From NCBI GenBank assembly GCA_020161855.1, contig JAIUNJ010000008.1, positions 62,001 to 126,000 of the forward strand: 64,000 nt of DNA, given 5' to 3'. Both the position numbers and the translations under genes were made by a program. This document shows, piece after piece, positions 40,302 through 47,033 of the stretch (the first letter of the stretch is position 1; each line of letters begins with the position of its first letter). Under the pieces are notes generated by a model that was not told the origin of the DNA, did not search any database, and saw only the letters and a program-made list of their open reading frames with translations. The stretch is from Pseudomonadota bacterium. GTDB taxonomy: Bacteria > Pseudomonadota > Alphaproteobacteria > Rhizobiales > Aestuariivirgaceae.

Positions 40302-42280
40302 CAAAAGCCGCACAGGTTCCGAGCTTCCCAGACGCGCGCCCAGTTCCCAATGCCGCGCCGACTGAACGCCTTGGCCGCATCGTTGCAGTCACGGGCGGCC
40401 ACGCCGTGATCCTGCTCGACCCCAATGATGGCGTCTATGCCAACACACAGCGCGGTCCTGAGATCGGTACGCTCCTCAAGGCCGAGACGCAGAACTCGAT
40501 CGCACTCGCGCTTGTTTCCGCCCTGAGTGCGCCGATGCCTTCGCAGGGCAGCAACGAACGTGAAATGCGCATCGTTGAAGTCGAATTCATCGGCGAGTTG
40601 CCGAAGGGGCCTGATGGCCTGCCGCGTCCGTTCCGGCGCGGTGTGTCCAACTATCCCTCACTGGGCGATGCGGTCTATCGTGCCAACCGGACTGAACTGG
40701 CGATGGCCTATGCCTGCGACATCGAAAGCTCGGTGCGTGTGGGCCACATCCAGCAGGACCCTGGCATTCCTGCCATGATCAAGGTCGACGATATGCTGGG
40801 CAAGCATTTCTCGGTCCTCGGTACGACGGGCACCGGCAAGTCCTGCACTGTCGCCCTCATTCTGCGCCGTATCCTTGAGAAGAACCCGCAGGCTCATATT
40901 CTCCTGCTCGACATGCATCGCGAATATGCCCAGTCATTTCAGGGCATGGCCGAGGTCGTCACCCCCGACAACATGTCACTGCCCTTCTGGCTCCTCAACT
41001 TCGACGAAGCGGTCGAAATCCTGATCGGCAACCAGCCGAACCGCGACACCGACGTCGAGATCTTGCGCGACATGATACCGATGGCCAAGGCGCGCTATCT
41101 CACCAACCAGCGCCGCGGCGAAAAGCCCACAATGTCCCGTCGCGAGTCCGGCATCGAGACAAACAATATCGGCGTCGACACGCCCATTCCCTTCCGCACC
41201 TCCGATCTGATCGGCGTCGTCGAAGAACATATCGGCAAGCTCGATCTGCGTGGCGAACTCGCGCCCTACAAGCGCCTCAAGGCCAAGCTCGAGTCGATCA
41301 GCCGCGATCCCCGCTATGCCTTCATGTTCGGCAGCCTCACCGTCCAGGATAACATGGCGGCGATCCTGTCGCGCATCTTCCGCATTCCCGTCAACGGCAA
41401 GCCGATCGCAATCATCGAGCTTGGCGGCCTGCCGTCCGAGATCATCAACGTCGTTGTGTCGGTGCTCGCACGCATGGCCTTCGACTTCGGCGTCTGGAGT
41501 GCCGGCCGCGTGCCCATCACCTTTGTCTGCGAAGAAGCGCACCGCTACGTACCCAACGACAAGACCACCGGCTTTGAGCCAACGAAGCGCGCCATCTCCA
41601 AGATCGCCAAGGAGGGCCGCAAATATGGTGTCTCGCTGTGCATCGTGACACAGCGCCCGGCTGAACTCGATCCCACGATCCTGTCCCAGTGCAACACGAT
41701 CTTCTCGCTGCGCCTCACCAACGAGCGCGACCAGGACATCCTCAAGGCCGGCATCTCCGATACTGCCGCCTCGTTGCTCGACTTCATGCCAACCATGGGC
41801 ACCGGCGAAGCCATCACCTTCGGCGAAGGTGTCGCCCTGCCAACGCGCATCAAGTTCGACATGCTGCCAGAAAACGAGCTGCCGCGCTCGAACACGGCTT
41901 CCTTCACCAAGAACTGGGCCAAGGACTTGCCGGACGATTCCTTCCTGCACGAGATTGTCAGCCGCTGGCGTGCCCAAACCTACAATCCGGATTCCAGCAA
42001 CTACGCGGCGGAGATTGCACAAGGCGAAGTTGCGCCATCGCATGCCCAGCCGGCCATTCCCACGGCATCACCTGCTGCCGGGTTCGGTGCCGCACCGGCC
42101 CCGGCTCCCAGCAGGCTGAGCCAGCAACAACCCTGGACATCCCAGCCGGCCCCGGCTCCAGTGGAGAGGCCAACCTTGCGGCGCCAGCCTGCAGCTTCGC
42201 CGCCACCCGCCCCCGCAAGTGGCCAGGGCTCGGTGGCACAGCAAAATCTCGCCAGTCTTCTCAAGCAATTCCGCAGCTAG
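40298..42280 (+). CDS. HerA/DUF87-type hexameric ATPase
   Basis: A 660-residue FtsK/HerA-superfamily translocase. Residues 24-150 form a HAS-barrel-like N-terminal domain. Walker A is GTTGTGKS (about 175-182). Later come the Walker B-type [10 protein letters not shown] and the [11 protein letters not shown] box, then the arginine-finger region ([17 protein letters not shown]). The C-terminal 100 residues are Pro/Ala/Gln-rich and disordered. No NurA nuclease is nearby. The tight coupling to a sensor-less histidine kinase suggests joint regulation. Confidence 0.92.
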   Translation: MTKAAQVPSFPDARPVPNAAPTERLGRIVAVTGGHAVILLDPNDGVYANTQRGPEIGTLLKAETQNSIALALVSALSAPMPSQGSNEREMRIVEVEFIGELPKGPDGLPRPFRRGVSNYPSLGDAVYRANRTELAMAYACDIESSVRVGHIQQDPGIPAMIKVDDMLGKHFSVLGTTGTGKSCTVALILRRILEKNPQAHILLLDMHREYAQSFQGMAEVVTPDNMSLPFWLLNFDEAVEILIGNQPNRDTDVEILRDMIPMAKARYLTNQRRGEKPTMSRRESGIETNNIGVDTPIPFRTSDLIGVVEEHIGKLDLRGELAPYKRLKAKLESISRDPRYAFMFGSLTVQDNMAAILSRIFRIPVNGKPIAIIELGGLPSEIINVVVSVLARMAFDFGVWSAGRVPITFVCEEAHRYVPNDKTTGFEPTKRAISKIAKEGRKYGVSLCIVTQRPAELDPTILSQCNTIFSLRLTNERDQDILKAGISDTAASLLDFMPTMGTGEAITFGEGVALPTRIKFDMLPENELPRSNTASFTKNWAKDLPDDSFLHEIVSRWRAQTYNPDSSNYAAEIAQGEVAPSHAQPAIPTASPAAGFGAAPAPAPSRLSQQQPWTSQPAPAPVERPTLRRQPAASPPPAPASGQGSVAQQNLASLLKQFRS

Positions 42281-42360
42281 CGGGCCGGCAAACTGTGCAA
42301 CTGAACGGGCTTGCGCGGATGGACCAGCCCGGCTATTGAGCGCGCACTCAAGCCTGAGCT

Positions 42361-42434
42361 TGGGGGATCGTCTAACGGTAGGACCGCGGACTCTGACTCC
42401 GCTAGTCTAGGTTCGAATCCTAGTCCCCCAGCCA
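42361..42434 (+). tRNA. tRNA-Gln (anticodon CUG)
   Basis: 74 nucleotides including an encoded CCA. Acceptor arms TGGGGGA and TCCCCCA pair fully; the anticodon stem GCGGA/TCCGC encloses loop CTCTGAC with anticodon CTG; the T arm has GTTCGAATC. The last 17 bases serve as the integration site of the element to the right, which restores a complete gene. Confidence 0.97.
42418..42434 (+). repeat. attL core of the integrated element
   Basis: TCCTAGTCCCCCAGCCA, the 3' end of the tRNA-Gln gene. The same 17 bases recur at 52679-52695, outside any tRNA, marking the other end. Confidence 0.9.
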
Positions 42435-42497
42435 ACCCTCAAGTTATCACAGAAAACTCAGGGATTTCATAGGGTTACGAAAGAGGCGTTTAGCAAC

Positions 42498-42535
42498 TCC
42501 CCCTCACGGTCCCCCTCACATTCTCCCCCTCACGG
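42498..42535 (+). repeat. 38-bp terminal direct repeat, left copy (three TCCCCCTCAC iterons)
   Basis: Contains TCCCCCTCAC at 42499, 42511 and 42525. An exact 38-base copy lies at 52581-52618 near the right end in the same orientation. It starts 64 bases inside the att core. Position and iterons suit arm-type binding sites of the tyrosine integrase or its excision factor. Confidence 0.85.
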
Positions 42536-42637
42536 AGAGGCGTGACTGCTCGCTTCGATTTCCAGATGAAAGACAGCCCTAAACTGCGTCGGATGAGGCG
42601 GGAGAACTTCCGCCAGCGGGTTTGTTGGCGGGATGGC

Positions 42638-43192
42638 TTAGGCTGTGGACAATAGGGCGCGGAATAGCTTCACCACTGGTGACCACCAGACCGAAACCAC
42701 AATCATCGCCGACTGAATACGATAGATGAACTTCGCCCTCGTCGGTCCATATTTGGGAAGCCAGAAAGTCTCATACAAATCATCCAGCGCTAGAATTGCC
42801 TCTTGAGCATTTCGCCCCGGAACAAAGTAGTTGAGCCAATCAGCGGTAGGCCTCCGATGATCGTGCGAAGGTGGGGAGGTGACCATTTTGTCAAGAGTGC
42901 CGCTGACTATCTTATTCATGCGAATATAGATTGACGTGTTTAAGCGCGGATCGCCTTTGAGCTTCACGTAGCGCAACTCCTCCTCATAGTGAGCAGCCTG
43001 GGCACTCTGAGTAATACTTTGCGAACTGATGTCCTCGTTTGATTGTGGCACTCCATCATCCGAGAAGAGCCACATCTGCTCATGCATTGCTATAACTTGC
43101 CGTCGCCTCGTGGCCTGCCGTAGGCACAAGGTTTCCAAAAGGGCATTGATGGCGTCGATATTAGGCGTATGCGGTGTATCATCTTTGCGCAT
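42638..43192 (-). CDS. Hypothetical protein with C-terminal membrane segment, partner of PadR-like regulator
   Basis: 184 residues. The N-terminal half is polar and helical (NIDAINALLETLCLRQATRR); the C-terminus has one hydrophobic stretch (AMIVVSVWWSPVVKLF) likely to anchor it in the membrane. ATG 43192 lies one base after the stop of the PadR-like gene, so the two form an operon. No family recognised. As the leftmost cargo of the element, it could be a lysogeny, exclusion or defence factor, but nothing in the sequence proves this. Confidence 0.65.
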   Translation of the reverse strand: MRKDDTPHTPNIDAINALLETLCLRQATRRRQVIAMHEQMWLFSDDGVPQSNEDISSQSITQSAQAAHYEEELRYVKLKGDPRLNTSIYIRMNKIVSGTLDKMVTSPPSHDHRRPTADWLNYFVPGRNAQEAILALDDLYETFWLPKYGPTRAKFIYRIQSAMIVVSVWWSPVVKLFRALLSTA

Positions 43193-43193
43193 C

Positions 43194-43517
43194 TCAGCAG
43201 CCCTCCGCAAATGACCAACTAAAACCAGCCTTCGCAGCAAGGCTGCTAGTCACGCTCAATGACTCACGCAGAACCTTATGCCCGAGGCCCGTAACCTCGT
43301 AGACCTTTCGGCTCTTCTCGCCCGTGCCGGTCTGCACAAGACGCTCACTTGCTTTGACGTACTTCTTAGCTTCTAATCGGTCCAAGGTTGTGAAGACGGC
43401 ACCAAAGGCGCTCGCGCCTCCACTTTCTGAGACAGCCTTGAAGACATTGGCAGCCGTGGCATTGCGGCCAGCCTCCATGACTCCAAGAATAGTGAACTCC
43501 TCCAACTTCCCGAGCAT
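43194..43517 (-). CDS. PadR-like winged-helix regulator
   Basis: 107 residues with the PadR-type N-terminal pattern: LEEFTILGVMEAG, then SAFGAVFTTLDRLEAKKYV (the recognition helix and wing) and KVYEVTGLGHKVL. It lacks the long C-terminal dimerisation domain, as in the short PadR-s2 type. AGGAG precedes ATG 43517. The gene faces away from the serine recombinase, with about 350 bases of shared control region, and is followed directly by a membrane protein gene. Confidence 0.8.
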   Translation of the reverse strand: MLGKLEEFTILGVMEAGRNATAANVFKAVSESGGASAFGAVFTTLDRLEAKKYVKASERLVQTGTGEKSRKVYEVTGLGHKVLRESLSVTSSLAAKAGFSWSFAEGC

Positions 43518-43784
43518 GCGATTCTCCTCTACTCAACAATGTGGAGTTGGCTTGGGAGCAATTCAACAAAAATAAGTAGACAGCCCCGGAGAATTTTCCA
43601 AAGGGCCTGTCGCGTGAGACCTCCCCTACGTAGAGCCCAAAGGCCGAGTTCCCCCTTCCCCAGGTCAACACGTGGCAGCGGCGGCAAGTTTGCTTTGTGT
43701 CGCCTCGCAGTCCATCCCCGGCCAAGCCCGATGCCCCTTGAGTTGCCTTCAAGCTCCACCACCCGCCCCTCTGAGGCGACCACC

Positions 43785-43801
43785 TGAGTCAAGTTGACTC
43801 A
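43785..43801. promoter_or_regulatory. GANTC double-site palindrome upstream of the serine recombinase
   Basis: TGAGTCAA-G-TTGACTCA, identical to the ftsZ-upstream palindrome (12481-12497) except for the central base. It contains GAGTC and GACTC, both CcrM sites. It overlaps a TTGACT that could act as -35 for the recombinase gene. Confidence 0.6.
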
Positions 43802-43813
43802 CCCTACCCCACT

Positions 43814-43849
43814 TCACAATTTGCCTAACGAGCGTTAGACAGTTTGTGA
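43814..43849. promoter_or_regulatory. 36-bp imperfect palindrome before the serine recombinase
   Basis: The outer arms TCACAA/TTGTGA and inner arms CTAACG/CGTTAG are symmetric about 43831/43832, with a few mismatches between. It ends 20 bases before ATG 43870. It may be the operator of the PadR-like regulator or a crossover-type site for the recombinase, or may form a hairpin in the leader mRNA. Confidence 0.55.
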
Positions 43850-43869
43850 AACCGCAAGCACGAGCCCCC

Positions 43870-44568
43870 ATGCCCAGCGAATATGTCCACAACCCGCGCT
43901 TCGTGAGCTACCTCCGCGTCTCGACAGACAAGCAGGGCCGCAGCGGTCTAGGCCTTGAAGCACAGCGCCAAGCTGTGGCCGCGTATCTGCGACAGGTGAA
44001 CCACGGGGCTCAGGTGCTTGAGGAGTTCGTGGAGGTGGAGAGTGGCCGCAAGGCGGACCGCCCGCAGCTCCGCAAGGCAAGGGAGCGGTGCGAGCTTACG
44101 GGTGCCACCCTCCTCATCGCCCGCCTTGACCGCCTCTCACGTAACGCCCGCTTCCTGCTTGAGCTGCAAGAGTCCCGCGTCCTCTTCAAGGCCTGCGATG
44201 CTCCACATGCGGACAACTTCACGGTGGGCATCATGGCTCTGGTGGCACAGAAAGAAGCGGAAGCCATATCAGAGCGTACAAGGCTGGCACTCAAAGCCGC
44301 CAAGGCGCGGGGCACTAAGCTTGGCTGCCCGAACGGCGCAGCGCATCTCAAGGGCCGGGGCAACAAGGAAGCCGTGGCCGCACTCAAAGCATCCGCTAAC
44401 GCCCAGGCGCTGAGGCTCAAGGGCCAGATCGAAACCATCCGCAGCGAGGGCCACGCCACGCTCACGGCCATTGCGGAGGAACTTGAGCGGAGGAACATAA
44501 AGACGCCGCGCGGTGGCCGCTGGCATCCGATGGCGGTCAAGAGGTTGCTGGAGAGGATTGCGGGCTAG
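43870..44568 (+). CDS. Serine recombinase (resolvase/invertase family)
   Basis: 232 residues. The catalytic domain spans about 8-150: FVSYLRVSTDKQG with the nucleophile Ser, IARLDRLSRN, and VAQKEAEAISERT. The C-terminal part has a helix-turn-helix (TLTAIAEELERRNIKTPRGGRW). ATG 43870 is preferred to a GTG at 43846, which lies inside a palindrome. Its TAG stop shares the four bases CTAG with the stop of the convergent DUF2806 gene. It may resolve, invert or excise DNA; the element also has a tyrosine integrase, so its job is unclear. Confidence 0.93.
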   Translation: MPSEYVHNPRFVSYLRVSTDKQGRSGLGLEAQRQAVAAYLRQVNHGAQVLEEFVEVESGRKADRPQLRKARERCELTGATLLIARLDRLSRNARFLLELQESRVLFKACDAPHADNFTVGIMALVAQKEAEAISERTRLALKAAKARGTKLGCPNGAAHLKGRGNKEAVAALKASANAQALRLKGQIETIRSEGHATLTAIAEELERRNIKTPRGGRWHPMAVKRLLERIAG

Positions 44569-45611
44569 AGGGGCATATGCTCGGGAGAGGCATCGCTGAA
44601 TCTCGCCACAGTCACGCGGCGCAGCCTAGTTATTGGCTGGCCGTACTGATCCGCGAGCGTTATCAACTCATCAGGTACTTCACGATAGACCTTTGCATTA
44701 CTCCATAGCGACTTGGTTGCCCGCAAAGCTGAGATAACTGCCCCCACCTCATCAACATCGATTAGTGCTGCGAGCTCAGTTCCGGCCAATGACAGGCGAA
44801 CAGCCGGAACCGCGAGATGGTCAGATACATTATTGGCCAATGCCGCGAAGCCTCGATGCTGCCCGCTCTTTATTCTAGCGACGCCATTGTTTGCGGGGAA
44901 GTTAGTAGTCAGAGCTGCCGGGCCAGAGACGATCAGGCCAAATGACAACAGAAGCTCAGCCTCATCCATAGCAGAAGCGTCGCTATGAACGATGGGTATA
45001 AAACGCTCAAACCTGCGCCGTGCCCATGCTTGAAAAACTAGCGCTACATTTGTGTCTAGCTTCGACGCGACATCAAGCGTGAGAAGAGAGAAGGTACCGG
45101 GTCTTCTAATCTGACCAGCCAATATCAGACCAAGTAAGTCGCGCATCCTATCGGAAGTGGCTTGCTCGGCCCTCACTTCAAAGACATTCAACCAGTCCTC
45201 ATCCAACTCAGGTGAGCTTGCTGCATCCTCCTCCGCATCGGGCGGTGGGAGACGTCTCAACTCTTTGTAAGCGATTTCAGCAACAGCCTCCTTGTTGGCT
45301 TGCTGCCTCTCCTGCCGGGCCCAGAAGGACGCGAGGGCCCTCTCAGCGCGTTCCGGATTGTCACGCATCCTCTCAATCATCAAATCAGTAGCCGCCCCAA
45401 TTAGCCGAACCCTGCTGTCAGCCTCCGCATTTGCTACCCGGATATCAGCCGCATCCTGAAGCCCCTTCTTCGTGACTTTGTCCCCAAAGAGGCGGTCCCA
45501 AGCTGCCACAGCTCTGCTACGGAGTTTGATGCCAGCCTTAAAGCCCGGAATGTCCAGCTCAACGCCAACTGACGGCGTTTCTCCTCCATCCTCACGCGGA
45601 TCATCTGCCAT
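44565..45611 (-). CDS. DUF2806-domain protein
   Basis: 348 residues. The DUF2806 signature is DEDWLNVFEVRAEQATSDRMRDLLG followed by ILAGQIRRPGTFSLLTLDVASKL, around 155-200. The N-terminus is acidic (ADDPREDGGE) with no signal peptide. The family is widespread on chromosomes and mobile elements and has no assigned reaction. It is convergent with the serine recombinase and lies directly before the phage-type promoter array, on the opposite strand. A cargo or defence role is possible, by context only. Confidence 0.85.
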   Translation of the reverse strand: MADDPREDGGETPSVGVELDIPGFKAGIKLRSRAVAAWDRLFGDKVTKKGLQDAADIRVANAEADSRVRLIGAATDLMIERMRDNPERAERALASFWARQERQQANKEAVAEIAYKELRRLPPPDAEEDAASSPELDEDWLNVFEVRAEQATSDRMRDLLGLILAGQIRRPGTFSLLTLDVASKLDTNVALVFQAWARRRFERFIPIVHSDASAMDEAELLLSFGLIVSGPAALTTNFPANNGVARIKSGQHRGFAALANNVSDHLAVPAVRLSLAGTELAALIDVDEVGAVISALRATKSLWSNAKVYREVPDELITLADQYGQPITRLRRVTVARFSDASPEHMPL

Positions 45612-45751
45612 AGCCCCGACTCCCTTGAAGCCCCCGCAAGATGGCCCTGCCCGCCGTGCGTTTCAATGATGAGGGGGCAACGTATCGCGGCCTCCACTTT
45701 GGCGCGGCTGGAGGGCTAACGCATCGCGCGGCGAGGCGGGTCATCAGGTAG

Positions 45752-45771
45752 AATTACCCTTATTTATGAGA
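45752..45771 (+). promoter_or_regulatory. Phage-type promoter 1 (CC class)
   Basis: AATTACCCTTATTTATGAGA. Predicted +1 is G45768. An in-frame ATG within the site cannot be on the transcript, so the protein start is placed at 45934. Confidence 0.7.
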
Positions 45772-45933
45772 AACAGAAAACGTCCTGCAAGGCTCCGTAT
45801 TGCGTCCCTGCCGCCTGCTTTCAGGGGCCAATACTACCGAACGGCCATTAGATTGTCAGATGAAAATATTGACAGGCTAGGCGCGATGACTCAGACTGCC
45901 TCCCGCGCAACTCAAATCGCAAGGAGAACAGCA

Positions 45934-46146
45934 ATGCGCCATCACGATCCCCACGCCTTCCGCATCGGCCACTATGAGTTCTTTTGGGAGCTTGCCGCCT
46001 CACCTTTGCGGCCTTCGACGTGGTTCCGCCCATCCTCAATGAGCTGCGAAGCTGGAGGCACCACGAGCCACCTCTTCTGGTGCGGGCCGCTGCATGTGGC
46101 CTACTGCAAGCTCCCCACGAGGCAGAACTTCTCGGTGCAGCAGTAG
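45934..46146 (+). CDS. Small phage-type protein with W-x-GPL-x-VA motif (70 aa)
   Basis: 70 residues beginning MRHHDPHAFRIGHYEFFWE and containing HLFWCGPLHVAYCK. AAGGAG lies about eight bases before ATG 45934, the best ribosome-binding site in this part, so I prefer it to the ATG buried in promoter 1. The FWCGPLHVAYC segment matches VWFGPLLVAWG in the 40-residue protein at 46614, so the two look like paralogues. Function unknown; small proteins of this kind are typical of podovirus early regions. Confidence 0.6.
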   Translation: MRHHDPHAFRIGHYEFFWELAASPLRPSTWFRPSSMSCEAGGTTSHLFWCGPLHVAYCKLPTRQNFSVQQ

Positions 46147-46171
46147 CCCCACGAGGAGCGAGGTCCAGGAA

Positions 46172-46191
46172 AGTTAGGCAGCCTTCAGAAG
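46172..46191 (+). promoter_or_regulatory. Phage-type promoter 2 (GG class)
   Basis: AGTTAGGCAGCCTTCAGAAG, followed by AACCAGCGGGCC, a tail shared with promoters 5 and 9 in this list (AACCAGCAG). Confidence 0.65.
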
Positions 46192-46375
46192 AACCAGCGG
46201 GCCAGGGCGCATTGCCGAACATTACAAGGCAGCAAGCTTCCCGGCCTCGAAACGGCGATGCCTCTGGAAGGCTCCAGGATGGCCGTACAGGGGCATCTCG
46301 TTGCTTGAGGCTCTGGCACCAGAATAGGCGCAATGCCGCTCTGCGGGCCTCCTGGGCGGTCCTAGCGGCCTTCCG

Positions 46376-46395
46376 AGTTAGGTGTACTTATGAGA
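46376..46395 (+). promoter_or_regulatory. Phage-type promoter 3 (GG class, SP6-like)
   Basis: AGTTAGGTGTACTTATGAGA. The TTAGGTG and GAGAA parts resemble the SP6 promoter TTAGGTGACACTATAGAAG. Confidence 0.65.
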
Positions 46396-46434
46396 AACAA
46401 GAAGCTCCGCCGCGCCGAGATCAGAGGCCAGTGG

Positions 46435-46454
46435 AGTTACCCTTGTTACAGAAG
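46435..46454 (+). promoter_or_regulatory. Phage-type promoter 4 (CC class)
   Basis: AGTTACCCTTGTTACAGAAG, followed by AACCAGCAGGCC. Only 40 bases separate it from promoter 3. Confidence 0.65.
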
Positions 46455-46470
46455 AACCAGCAGGCCTAAA

Positions 46471-46490
46471 AATTACCCAGCCTTATGAGA
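46471..46490 (+). promoter_or_regulatory. Phage-type promoter 5 (CC class, T3-like)
   Basis: AATTACCCAGCCTTATGAGA. Only 16 bases separate it from promoter 4. Confidence 0.7.
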
Positions 46491-46508
46491 GATACGCAGC
46501 GGTGGGGC

Positions 46509-46528
46509 AGTTTGGTTCCTTTATGAGA
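46509..46528 (+). promoter_or_regulatory. Phage-type promoter 6 (GG class)
   Basis: AGTTTGGTTCCTTTATGAGA; the only site with T instead of A at column 5, so the weakest of the nine. Confidence 0.55.
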
Positions 46529-46587
46529 TAGCCCGCTCAGCGGCCTTCTCCTCATCACCCCAAACCTCAAGCCCTGCCCCGCGCCAA

Positions 46588-46607
46588 CAATACCCTTACT
46601 CTAGAGA
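46588..46607 (+). promoter_or_regulatory. Phage-type promoter 7 (CC class)
   Basis: CAATACCCTTACTCTAGAGA, directly before the 40-codon gene at 46614. The predicted leader would be only about ten bases. Confidence 0.7.
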
Positions 46608-46613
46608 TAGCCC

Positions 46614-46736
46614 ATGATGGTCATGGACGAGAGGCTGGTCTGGTTTGGGCCGCTGCTGGTAGCCTGGGGCAGGGACCAGAAGAAGGACGTGAAGGAGGGC
46701 TCTGGGGAGCTCTCAGAGGCCCAGGAGAGGGTCTAA
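46614..46736 (+). CDS. Small phage-type protein with W-x-GPL-x-VA motif (40 aa)
   Basis: 40 residues (begins MMVMDERLVWFGPLLVAWG, ends SEAQERV). It lies between phage-type promoters 7 and 8 and shares the W-F-GPL-x-VA-W core with the 70-residue protein at 45934. Its last 12 bases GAGAGGGTCTAA are repeated at 46853-46864, again immediately before a promoter. The ribosome-binding site is weak (AGAG). Function unknown. Confidence 0.5.
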   Translation: MMVMDERLVWFGPLLVAWGRDQKKDVKEGSGELSEAQERV

Positions 46737-46738
46737 AA

Positions 46739-46758
46739 CAATACCCAGCCTATAGAGC
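46739..46758 (+). promoter_or_regulatory. Phage-type promoter 8 (CC class, closest to T7)
   Basis: CAATACCCAGCCTATAGAGC. Compared with T7 AATACGACTCACTATAG it keeps AATAC, the C at -9 and TATAG, with one base fewer between. Confidence 0.75.
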
Positions 46759-46865
46759 ACGAGGTCCCTTATAGTATATACCTTAAGGTGGACGGTATGG
46801 TGAGACTTGCCTCATCAACTGGACTTCGAGCTCTCCCATGAAGTCGGGCTGCGAGAGGGTCTAAG

Positions 46866-46885
46866 AGTTAGGCTTCCTATAGAAG
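46866..46885 (+). promoter_or_regulatory. Phage-type promoter 9 (GG class)
   Basis: AGTTAGGCTTCCTATAGAAG, followed by AACCAGCAGCCC. It is the last of the array and would drive the plus-strand genes to its right. Confidence 0.72.
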
Positions 46886-46925
46886 AACCAGCAGCCCGGC
46901 TCATGGTCTTGTGCTCGAAGTGACC

Positions 46926-47033
46926 ATGAAGCTTCCGGCCAAGTTTCTTACAGACTCCAAGCCACCCTCTAAGCCCCCTGCCCGTGGTCTCTCTATGCAG
47001 GCTGCCAGCTCAGCACATACCGCTCGCAGCTAA
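46926..47033 (+). CDS. Possible 35-residue protein after the last phage-type promoter
   Basis: Reads MKLPAKFLTDSKPPSKPPAR and on to a TAA at 47031. It begins about 44 bases after the predicted start of transcription from promoter 9. No clear ribosome-binding site and no homologue recognised; kept because small open frames between such promoters are usual in podoviruses. Confidence 0.35.
   Translation: MKLPAKFLTDSKPPSKPPARGLSMQAASSAHTARS

Larger units (their letters stand above)
43518..43869. other. Divergent control region between the PadR-like gene and the serine recombinase
   Basis: 352 bases without a convincing gene. The right third holds a GANTC palindrome (43785-43801) and a 36-bp imperfect palindrome (43814-43849), both listed separately. 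TTGACT at 43794-43799 with CACAAT 15 bases later is a weak promoter candidate for the recombinase. The left two thirds show nothing I can identify. Confidence 0.5.
45752..46885 (+). promoter_or_regulatory. Array of nine phage-type (T7/T3/SP6-like) promoters
   Basis: Nine co-oriented 20-base sites in 1.13 kb align without gaps to ARTTASSCNNCYTWWWGARA. Columns 4 (T), 13 (T), 17 (G) and 18 (A) are invariant. Taking column 17 as +1, the invariant T falls at -4, as in T7, T3 and SP6 promoters, and columns 6-8 fall at -11 to -9, the bases read by the specificity loop of such polymerases. Columns 6-7 are always CC (five sites) or GG (four sites). CC sites match the T3 core CCC spacing to +1. The upstream A/T block is one base closer than in T7 or T3. 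No polymerase gene is in the element. Confidence 0.75.

Noticed and set aside
42498..42535. TCCCCCTCAC iterons as a CRISPR or replication origin
   Set aside because: Only three short units with 2-4 base spacers at each element end; no spacers of CRISPR length and no Rep gene. Integrase arm sites fit better.
43529..43792. 87-codon minus-strand frame in the PadR/recombinase gap
   Set aside because: No ribosome-binding site, low-complexity Leu/Arg/Gly composition, and it would cover the control region.
45766..45933. Protein start at ATG 45766, giving 126 residues
   Set aside because: This ATG lies inside phage-type promoter 1, upstream of the predicted +1 G. The ATG at 45934 has a much better ribosome-binding site.
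45984..46469. 161-codon open frame overlapping the promoter array
   Set aside because: It runs across promoters 2 to 4, has no ribosome-binding site, and its composition is that of an out-of-frame reading of the 70-residue gene and the array.
46752..46775. A tenth phage-type promoter around TCCCTTATAGTATA
   Set aside because: Has TATAG but lacks the TTA-CC/GG block at the right distance; only a weak match.
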